Assembly: GCF_019320115.1 (NCBI RefSeq)
Contig: NC_089597.1
Span: forward strand, 115,467,401 to 115,531,400
Length of the DNA stretch: 64,000 nt
Direction of reading: 5' to 3'
From: Miscanthus floridulus
Taxonomy: Eukaryota; Streptophyta; Magnoliopsida; Poales; Poaceae
Below, piece by piece: positions 21,719 through 30,562 of the stretch. The notes under the pieces were generated by a model. It had not been told where the DNA came from. It made no database searches and worked only from the letters and a program-made list of their open reading frames with translations. The translations under genes were made by a program, and so were the position numbers. Position 1 is the first letter of the stretch. Each line of letters opens with the position of its first letter.

Positions 21719-23006
21719 AATTCATATATATATAATGAGAACATAAATAATAACAATAATAATTGCTTGCCTTAGTTCAACGTTGGTCAAAATTAAACAT
21801 ACAATTATTCTTTACATTAATTCTATATCACCGTTGGGCAGAAAATAGAATTGATGCAAGACAAAACATCATAATATTGCCATTAATCAACGTTGGTCAG
21901 AATAATAATAATATTATGAACATATCCATTTTTTAAAATTAAATACTCTTGTTGGTTCGAATTTAATAATGAAAATAACATCTTTACGTACGCAGCAGAA
22001 AATAATTCAATTTGATGAATTTTACCCACAGGAAAATCCTCTTTTCTATTTTCTTTTGAGCCAATTTCTATTTTTTTCAATTTTTTGGAAAAAAGGAAAA
22101 ACAAAAACGGGCTCATTCTTTACTGTTTCGGCCCAAAACCGGCAAAAGCCGGCTCAGCCCATCGCCTCCGCGCGCGCGAGCTGCCACCCAGGCCGCAACG
22201 TGGGCCTGGGCCAGCAAAGCTCCGCTGCGCGCTCGCCCGCCTGGGCCGTGATGCGGTCCGTTCATCTGGCGCCGTTGGATCTGATCGAACGGATGTGCGG
22301 CGTCTTCGGGCGAACAAAACCGCCCCACGGCCAAAACGCTACGGTCATTCGGCCTTCTCCACTCTCTGTCTTCGCCGCTCTCTTTTCTCTCTTTCCTCAG
22401 TGCAGCAGCACCGAGCGACGAGCAACAACGGCGAGAGCGAGCAGAGAGCCCCGGCGCCATCGCTGGCCCCCTCGCCGGCATGCGCGCTCCCCAGCGGGTG
22501 AGCGCGCCGCCGTCGAGCGGCCTGGCCGCGGCGCTCCTGTGGCCTGAGTCCGGCGAGCAGCTCCCCCCGGGGCTTGGCCTTCTTTTCCCCGCGCACCGTT
22601 CTGCACGATGGCGAGGTAATCCCTCTAGGTCTCCCTCTTCCCCCTTTCCCTTTCTTTAGATCTTGTTGCTCTTCTCGGTTTTGACCGATTTGGATGGGAT
22701 TTAGAGGTTAACTATGTTAGGGTTAGGGTTTCGGGATGGCACTGTTTATCTTCCCCAGAGGGACTCTCCAGTTTTAGGGTTCGGCATCTTACATTCTTGA
22801 AACCGAGCCCTCATTATTTCTTTAACCCAGTTAGGGTTACGGTTCATCCGAACCCTCTTCTTTTCTCAGATTCGAAGGGATCGAAGTTAGGGTTCAACCG
22901 AACCCTCTTTCCTTAACCAAGTTAGGGTTAGGGTTCATTCGAACCCTCTTTCCTTTTCTTAGATCCGAAAGGATCGAAACTGATATGCTAGATCTATACT
23001 CAAACG
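21719..23006 (-). other. Long 5' leader of element A
   Basis: Nearly 1.3 kb lies between gag and the primer-binding site. It holds an AT-rich part with CCAACGTTG/CGTTGG motifs (21775-21900), a GC-rich block (22130-22610) also found in elements B and C, and a segment rich in GTTAGGGTT/AACCCTAA motifs (22700-22940). Overlapping open frames in the GC-rich block run in all directions and have no recognisable domain. Confidence 0.7.
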
Positions 23007-23007
23007 A

Positions 23008-23020
23008 GGCTCTGGTACCA
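23008..23020 (-). other. Primer-binding site of element A
   Basis: The complement reads TGGTACCAGAGCC, one change from the usual initiator-Met tRNA site TGGTATCAGAGCC, one base inside the 5' LTR. Confidence 0.85.
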
Positions 23021-23021
23021 A

Positions 23022-23499
23022 TGTTAGAACCGTAGGATCTTAGATCTAGTCATTTAGTAATTCTGTTCGGGATAAAAGGTGTAGTACTTCCTAATGCATG
23101 TAGAACTAGAGAGAAGGGAGAGGTAGGAGATGGTCATGTCAGACCTGAGACCACAGTGGAAGGAGATCCGCTTGTGTCCGCCATGGGGTCGACGTCTGCG
23201 CTAAGGCAGCGACGGTCGGTGAAGCGGTGTCGGCGATGAAGATGATGACGGCGCAGTGCTGTGGCGGAGGAACTTCCCGTCACTGGCTGTGCCCCTCACT
23301 TAGATCGGGTTTAGGGTTTGTCGATGGGGAGGTCGGCTCAGGTCAACCTCGTGATTAGAGCCGTCGGCCCCCACCTCTTTATATAGCGCAGGGTGACAGG
23401 GGCCCTCCAGCCATGGTGGGCTGGGCGCCCCCGATCAGGGCGCAAATCAAAGGCCCAACTAGGCTGTTGGGTCCAGTTAGGTTAGGGATCAATCTAACA
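23022..23499 (-). repeat. 5' LTR of element A
   Basis: 478 bp, TGTTAG...CTAACA, the same length as the 3' LTR, with the downstream target duplication GATCC at 23500-23504. Confidence 0.95.
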
Positions 23500-23589
23500 G
23501 ATCCTGGAATCCTTCAGCTTCCAGTCGGCTGCCGGCCAAACCTTTTCCCATGGAGATTATCGTCTTTATGGGTTGGAGTTGGAGGATCG

Positions 23590-24540
23590 GACGATATTTT
23601 TAATCTTGTGAGTCCTTATGGCTAGCAATTCAGGCGACCACTTTAAAGTGAATTAAAAATTTATTTAAGCCTAAGCAAGAGAACAGGTATCTAGACACCT
23701 TGCAGAAGTGATAAAGCAAGGGTAGGGAGAGCATATACAAACCCAAATAATTCATATATAGCACCTTCGTGCTGACCACTTTAAACAATATGCGATAATA
23801 ATAATAAGAGTAAAAAGAAATGTGCTATATAGTGCAGGCTGAGCGTATTTTTATTATATGTGTTTCATATATGTTAAACCCCAAAAAATTTTGACCATAA
23901 ACCATCCTCATCATGTTGTATACTTGTGTACATTGTTGTGATATTGATAAGCACAACACCAGCTGCACAACTGATTAACTGAATAGTTAGTTCATGCAAA
24001 CGTTATTCTACCGGTTTCTAACTCGTGAGTCATACTGTGATGCACCCCCACTAGAGCAATCTCGGCCTGCCACAATGTGCTTACGCCTTTTTTCGCTTAA
24101 GTAATTTTTTTTTACCGGAAACAGGAGGGGTGAAAGCCCCTACTGTGATTTATTGCAAAAACTAAATGGTCCGAGTACAAAATCACGAAACAAAAAAGGT
24201 TACAATATCAATGTTTTTCTAAAGGAGATTAATTCTGCTTTTTAGAAAGCAATCAATGTCACTGACAGCATGCAGTTATACACCATCCATATTTCATTAT
24301 CTTAGTTCTAATCCCGGTGAAGAAGATAAGAGGGACAATCTATTTTAGTCTTTGTCAGCTCTGTTTCACCATGACCTCTCATATCAAGTAACAGCATGAA
24401 TCTCAGCCACTCGGTATCGCTCTATCGTTTCCTTGACCGCCTTCTCTTCGCTCTCGCTGTCATCGTCACGTCACCCCCTGCCCTTCTCTGCTCCTACTTC
24501 GCAGCACGGTTGTTCGGAGGAGGCGGGGGCATGAAAGTCG
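23590..24540 (-). pseudogene. Decayed duplicate of the CPSF30 3' end and 3' flank
   Basis: The segment follows 61210-62222 nearly in order. Shared strings include TTTTTAATCTTGTGAGTCC, TAAAGCAAGGGTAGGGAGAG, CAAACCCAAATAATTCA, AGCACCTTCGTGCT and, at the coding end, TCGTTTCCTTGACCGCC. The coding remnant is the complement of about 24396-24535 and corresponds to the basic tail and poly-proline part of the last CPSF30 exon. About 120 bp of that exon is missing inside, and similarity stops near 24535. It lies between RLK copies 3 and 4 just as the real gene lies beyond RLK copy 4, so it marks an old tandem duplication of an RLK-CPSF30-tail unit. Confidence 0.82.
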
Positions 24541-25249
24541 CCGAGAAAGTACAGTCTTCTAATTACTATAAGGTCACACACACCAAGTAGTAATGTATTG
24601 GCTGTAGGAACAATTAAGAATTTTTAAGGCATCACAAAAGCAGACCGAAAAGATGAGCTATTGCTAACACAAGCTAAGATGTGCCTACAATAGTCTGTTT
24701 CTCGTGGAATTAATGTCGGCAAGAAACTGCGGGAACAGAACCACAGACTTTGGCAAATAACAGGTAAAGACATCTGCAACCAAACTGCAACCAGCGCCCT
24801 AGTGCAACAAAGATTATAACTAAATAAGTAATTCCAAGTCAGAGATTGATTCACTGGGACGCTGCACATATCTGAAGATCAATAAGTCGATGCTCTGTTG
24901 CTTACCTGTGTGAGACGATAAGAATCTGCAGCTAGAGCTATTATGTTCGCAGCAAGAAACAGAGAAAGAGAGAGCACAGAAACAAGCTGCTGCTACTGCT
25001 GCTGGCTAACACATGCGAGGATGGCTTACGGTTGCTCCAGGAATTGAAAAGGTTCAGAACCTGAAACAATTGGCTACTGCTCAGAAGTCGGGACCGACGA
25101 AGCTGCTGCTGGGTTAACAAACCTGAAAGGCTAAACAATGTGAGCTTAGCTGTCGCTGGAGATAGAACAGAGAAAAATCGCAGCCGGCAGTCGACCTTGC
25201 AAGGAAATTTGACAAAAACAACCAAAACAGTGTGCTAAGCGTAGACAAA
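24541..25249. other. Intergenic, nothing recognised
   Basis: AC/AG-rich non-coding sequence with CTGCTG-type short repeats near 24990-25110. No domain, TIR, LTR or RNA gene could be recognised. It lies between the CPSF30 remnant and the 3' flank of RLK copy 4. Confidence 0.4.
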
Positions 25250-25601
25250 AGCACATCCTCATGACTCTTCATGCTTCTGTGCACTGTAATGATGATAAGC
25301 GTAGACAAAAGCACAGCAGATAGTTCTTGCCAACGTAATTGTACAAGTTTCACACATACACCAAAATGTCCAAAAAAAGAAACTGTGGCACACTATCAGC
25401 TCAAAGAATCTCAGCCTGCCACTGCTGTCTTTGCCGCCTGAGCAAAATTCAACTACTCGTGTAGTTAGTTTACCCGCAGGTCACCAAACACCTGTAGAAA
25501 AAGGTTGCAACCCTTAGGGAAACAAAGTAGGATCCAAAATTTATCTCTTAACCATCAATTACAACTCATGTCCTAGCTTTAACCACACTGCCCATATATT
25601 A
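25250..25601 (-). other. 3' flank of RLK copy 4, separated from its gene by a LINE
   Basis: Matches 8460-8800 downstream of RLK copy 2 (GCTTCTGTGCACTGTAATGA, ACACCAAAATGTCCAAAAA, CCCTTAGGGAAA, TAACCATCAATTACAACTCA). Its last 14 bp, CTGCCCATATATTA at 25588-25601, recur at 32854-32867 on the other side of the LINE, where the RLK 3' region resumes. Confidence 0.8.
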
Positions 25602-25770
25602 TTTTGTTTTTTGAACGCAATGGCAGGAGCTCTGCCTTTCAATTAAGTGGGAAAAGATAGTTTATGTACAACCTAATTTAGTCGAGGAAAGGAAAAGAAC
25701 CTCCCCTCCCCCCCCCCCCCCCCCCCCTGAAGCGTGTAAACCACCCGGCCCGCCGGAGAGGGGTCATCTG

Positions 25771-28700
25771 CTACCCATAATCGATTGCTCTCTTCCTTTG
25801 CTCTATATCATCCTTTATCTTTGATGCCACCTGCAGCACTGTATGTATCTTGTTGTCGAAGATTCTCCTATTTCTTTCTTTCCAAACATTCCAGAAGGTG
25901 TAGATTAGTGCCCCGTTCAGCCTCCTACGTTCTGATCTTGGCACTTTTGTCGTCACCTCTTCCCACCATGATCTGATATCGGTGGGTTGCACCTGGGGTT
26001 GCTGCTAGATCTAAGGGAAGTTCTCCCACGATAGGATATGATTCCAAACCCCCTTCGCGAAGGGGCAACATAAGCATAGGTGGAGGCCGGTCTCTAAAGG
26101 GCCATTGCAGAGCACACATTGTTGATGGTGTGGCCACCCTCTCCTCTGTAGGTTTTGTGCCGTTAGAATTTTATCTTGCACTAAGATCCAGGCAAAAATC
26201 TTGCATTTGTTCTCCACATGCGCACTCCAGATCAACTCTGTACTGAATGAGGCGAGCGAGCCTCTGAACTGTATCCTGTAGGCCGAGCGGGTGGAGTATT
26301 TCCCGTCACCGGTCCACCGCCAGGTGATGGTGTCCTGGGCGCCTTGCTGCAAGTGCACATCTTGTATTCGTATCCAAAGGGACACGAACTCCTCAATGTG
26401 GACAGCGGAGGTGATTTTCCTCTGTAGTTTGCGTATCCAATTGTTGTTCCGGAGCTCTTGTTTCACCGTTCGGTTTTTCCTTGAAACTAGGCAAAACAAG
26501 TTTGGTGCTAAGTACCTAGGCGCGTGTCCATCGAGCCAGTTTTGGTGCCAAAAACTCGTCTTTGCACCATCCCCCAAAGTTATAACGATTGAGGAGTTGA
26601 AGAGGAGACGGTCATCATCAGAGCATGGAAGCTCATAGCCGTTCCAAGGCTTGTGGTCGTCCATCCATTCCTGCCAAAGCCATTGTAACCGGAGGGCTCT
26701 CCCAAATCTATCAAGGTCGATGACGCCTAAACCACCAGATCTTTTGGCCTGGTAACAGTTGGCCAGTTAACCAGGCAGTGTCCACCATTGGCGTTCTCCT
26801 CCCCCTTCCATAGGAACGATCTTCTGATTTTGTCAATCTTTTTCTTAGCCCAAGCAGCTAGAGGAAACACAGTGAGGTGGTAGGTTGGCATGGAGGAGAG
26901 GACAGATGTTACAAGAGTGAGACGTCCCGCTTTGTTAAGCCATCTTCCTTTCCATTTAGGTAACCTTTGGCCAATACGGTCTATGAGAGGTTGCACGTGT
27001 ATTTTTTGCAATGCTCTGATGTGTAGCTGCAGGCCCAAATACTTGCAAGGGAAGGTCCCTCTGTGACCGTTGAAGGGTGAGAGGGCTTGGTCTAGATCGA
27101 CGTCTGCACAGCTGATTGGGTGTACCGAGCTCTTTTGTAGATTGATATGTAGTCCCGAGACTGAACCAAAAGCGTTCAGGATGGCTTTGACGGATTGAAC
27201 ATCATCATTCATTGGGCTGATGAAAATGGCGGCATCATCCGCATACATGGAGGTTCTCCATTTTGCCGCCGCTATTGGAAGAGGGGTGAGTACCCCTTGT
27301 TCGGTTGCCCGGTCAAGCAGTCGTTGAAGCGGGTCCATAGCAAGGATGAACAACATGGGTGATAGCGGGTCTCCTTGACGGACGCCTCTTGCATGGCTAA
27401 AAGGGGTCCCCTGTCGCCCATTAATCAAGGGTGTGGAAGTGGATGTACGCAGGAGGATAGAGATCCATTCTCGCCATCGTTGTCCGAAGCCTAGGGCTTG
27501 CAGAATCTCAAGCAGGTACCCCCAATGGACCGTATCAAAAGCCTTGTGGATGTCTAGTTTCATGAATAAAGCCGGTATCTTTTGCTTGTGCAACCTTTGA
27601 ACCGCGCCCTGGACGTATAGAAAGTTATCATGGATGCTTCTCTTTTTTATGAAAGCGCTCTGGCAATTGGAGACAAGTTGGTTGAGTCGGGGGGCAAGTC
27701 TGTTTGCTAACACCTTAGAGAAGATCTTCGCAATGCTGTGGACGAGGCTGATGGGTCTGAAATCAGTAACTCTTGTTGCATCTGCCTTTTTGGGTAGGAG
27801 GATGATGCAAGCCGAATTTAGCCATTCGAAGCCCTGGGCGTTCAAGTTGAATAGGCTGTTCAGTGCCGCCATTATATTGTCCTTAATGATTTCCCAACAC
27901 GCTTTGAAGAAGGCCCCCGTGAAACCATCTGGTCCTAGTGCTTTGTCGGAAGGCATGGAAAAAATATTGTATTTTATCTCTTCCTGGGAGAAAGGCAACT
28001 CTAGATCGGAGAGATCGTGTTGGTTGTATCCAAGGGATTGCCAATTTAGTGTGGAAACTCGCTGCGTCGCGGCACCAATGTGATTTTTAAAATACTCTCG
28101 ACTGACCTTTTCTTTCTCTTGATGAGCCACCGCGACCCCCCCATCCGTATGTAGACAATGTATGTAATTCTTTCTCCGGCGTGCATTTGCTCGAGTGTGG
28201 AAGAACTTTGTGTTAGCATCCCCACAGCGAATGTACGTTAGTCTTGCTCTCTGTCTGATTCTTGATTTTTCGATGGCCGCGAGTCCAGTGCTGCGGGCTT
28301 TGAGGCGGCAACATAGGTGAAGTTCTATGGCAGTGAGCAACCTATGCTCTTGGGCTGCTTCTAATTGTAGTAGCACTTCTTTCACTATGGCGAGTTGCAT
28401 CCTTGTATCCCCTATCTTCTCTTTCTTCCAACGCTTGATGCCTTTTGCCACACGTGCCATTTTGATGTGTAAGCGTTTGATCGGGAGAGCGGTGGCGACC
28501 GGTCTATTCCAAATGTCGTGAACAAGATCTTGGAAGCCGTCCATCTTAGTCCAGTAATTTTCAAAGCAGAAGGAAGCGGTGTGATTGTGGTCAAGTTGTC
28601 CCTGGAGCAGCAGCGGTGTATGGTCCGACATGAGCGAAGGTAGGGAGTGCAAGAAACATGATGGGAAGGACAGCTCCCACTGGGGGGTACATAGTAGTCT

Positions 28701-29312
28701 GTCGATTCTAGTGAGCGTGGGGTTTTGTTGTTGATTGCTCCAGGTAAATCTGCGGCCATTTAGCTTGATTTCTTTGAGTCCCAAATGATCGATCGTCGCT
28801 CTAAATGCCCCCATGAGACGTCGATTGAGATTGGCGTTGTTTTTATCTTCCGCCTGGTAGATGAGGTTGAAATCTCCGAGGATGAGCCATCTATCATTCT
28901 CCGGCGGCGGAATGTTTTTCAGCTCTTGGAGGAATTGAAGTTTGGCGTCCTCCCCTTGCGGCCCATATACCACAGTAATTTGCCACGTTTTTCCATCTGC
29001 CCTCATCTTGATTTGCGCGGTTATAGTGTTCGCGGTAAGTGCAATGTCGGACTAGTCAAAGAAGTCTTCGTTGACCGCCAGGAAGATGCCTCCACGTGTT
29101 TGTTCCACCGGGAGCACACTATAGGAGTTTTCAAATTTCGCTCCGACTGTTCGGCGAACCACATTACGTTCCATAGCTTGCATCTTTGTTTCTTGTAAAC
29201 ATACAATGGTGGCGCCGGTGGTTCTCACGAGCTCACTAACCGAGTCCTGTCAGGCGCCATCATTTAGCCCCCTGACGTTCCAATTAAGTACCTGGCAATT
29301 CAGCTGTGCCAT
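25771..29312 (-). pseudogene. LINE ORF2: endonuclease and reverse transcriptase, broken
   Basis: Starts at ATG 29312 with a stretch containing NWNVRGLND, the usual beginning of the plant LINE endonuclease. A TGA follows about 20 codons later (near 29250) and a TAG near 29052. A long open frame at 26727-29006 (759 codons) covers the rest of the endonuclease (VVYGPQ, LGDFNLI, SDHTPLLL) and the reverse transcriptase, including FADK-like DKALGPDGF, KLDIHKAFDTV, GVRQGDPLSP and the catalytic MYADDAAIF. After a frame change near 26740 come a segment at 26011-26664 with the zf-RVT motif (CVLCNGPLETGLHLCLCCPF), two stops, and the C-terminus at 25771-25992. The protein would nick target DNA and prime reverse transcription of the LINE RNA. 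As it stands it cannot be made. Confidence 0.9.
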
Positions 29313-29710
29313 ATGTGAACTAATGGTACCCTACGTACAATAATTCTTCAGGAGTAGGCCAGTCGGAAGCCATTTGTTGGTTCAGTATAGTCAATAGGCA
29401 TCAAGGTAAGCCCACAGCGACGAAAGCACACACAGATTACGAAAGCATCAACACGTAGTGGCCGATACAACTGAAAGCCGCTGGCTGTCGGCACGACGAT
29501 ACAGAGCACTTGCTCCCTGCACGCTGAGTTTTTGATACATCGAACTACCAGGTGACGGTTTGTTGCAGTTGGGTGGGATGGCGACTGTAGGCCTCTGGCT
29601 GTCGCCGAACCCAAGCGGTACACAAAAGATGTGGAGCTCGAAGAGCTTCCGCAGTGGCAAACGATTACTACCATTATTACAACGAGCGACCCATTTGCGA
29701 CAGCAGTCAT

Positions 29711-30562
29711 CTAGGCGTGCGGCAGCGCCTCGTCGGCGTCAAGGCCACACAGAGCCGTCATTGCCTTCACGGCGTCATCGTTAAGTGGTCCCTTGTACAA
29801 GCCAAAGTAGCACAGCAACGTGTCGTCATGGCTGAGTCCTCCCCTGTCGAGGATGCCCAGTCTTTTCATCAGCGCAAGCCTAGCCCTCGCTTGGGTGTCA
29901 CCCCTTGGCCAATTCATGGCGGCTATGCGGACGCTTCTTCGCGCCGGTAGCAGGGGCTTCTTGCGTCGATTTGGTGTGCTGTGCTGACGTGGCTGGACCT
30001 GCAAGATGGGTGGAGGCAGGGATTGTGAAATTCCCTGTAGGAAATCAGATACCAGAGCATCATTGGCGTTCGTCATTTGGCCGGCATTGTTTACCTCCTC
30101 GGCGTTGGCATTCTGTTCCGGCCGCAGTTGTTGAAGTTCATTTGCCATGTGTGTGCGGCTGGTGCTGTTGCCGGACAACCCGCGGACACGGCGCCTGGAG
30201 TAGACCGCGCCAGGGCGGAAATGCACCACCTGGGTGTTTCTGGCCTGCTGTGTGTGGGCGCGGGGCGTGCGGAGAGGGCCTGGCCTCCTAGCGTAGACCT
30301 GGCCCATGCGGAAGCGTCGGTCAGCCGCGAGGCGCGCACGCTGCTCTATCACGACGTCGCGGTCGTCGGTGGGGGGAACCTGCAGTTCATTCATACAAGT
30401 AGGAGATATGTTTTCGGTGAGGTGCCCCGAAGAGGAGTCGTTAGTTGGTTCGTATGTGCCCTGTGCAGCGGCAACTGGAGGGTCGTTCGGTTCGCAGGTT
30501 GGAGGGGCAGAGACCAAAGGGATGACGAGCGAGTCGTCGCATTGACTCTGTTCTACACGCAC
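29711..30562 (-). pseudogene. LINE ORF1 C-terminal part in a shifted frame
   Basis: A 283-codon frame overlaps the end of the main ORF1 frame at 30553-30562 and continues it in another phase. It is rich in Arg, Gln and Asn and ends ALCGLDADEALPHA. The simplest reading is a single frameshift near 30555 in an ORF1 of about 1040 codons. The composition is that of a disordered RNA-binding tail; no fold is recognised. Confidence 0.65.

Larger units (their letters stand above)
15053..23499 (-). mobile_element. Ty1/copia retrotransposon A, full length, 8.4 kb including a nested MULE
   Basis: Two 478-bp LTRs (15053-15530 and 23022-23499) flank a minus-strand internal region ordered gag, protease, integrase, RT, RNase H. 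A 5-bp target duplication GATCC lies at 15048-15052 and 23500-23504. The primer-binding site TGGTACCAGAGCC (complement of 23008-23020) matches initiator-Met tRNA with one change, and the polypurine tract reads AGATCAAGGGGGAGAT (complement of 15531-15546). I count about 26 differences between the LTRs, nearly all transitions. A 1.8-kb Mutator-like element interrupts the integrase region at 17892-19697. The reading frames carry many breaks. The element sits about 310 bp upstream of RLK copy 3. Confidence 0.95.

Noticed and set aside
22085..22606. Several overlapping open frames (up to 192 codons) in the leader of element A
   Set aside because: They occur in all phases of a GC-rich block, lack domains, and the matching frames are not kept in elements B and C.
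22700..22940. Interstitial telomere or chromosome-end fusion
   Set aside because: Motifs are scattered, not head-to-tail TTTAGGG arrays, and recur at the same place in three retrotransposon families.
24396..24590. 64-codon plus-strand frame as a small secreted or membrane peptide
   Set aside because: The sequence is the antisense of the duplicated CPSF30 tail; the hydrophobic look is a by-product of reading that strand.
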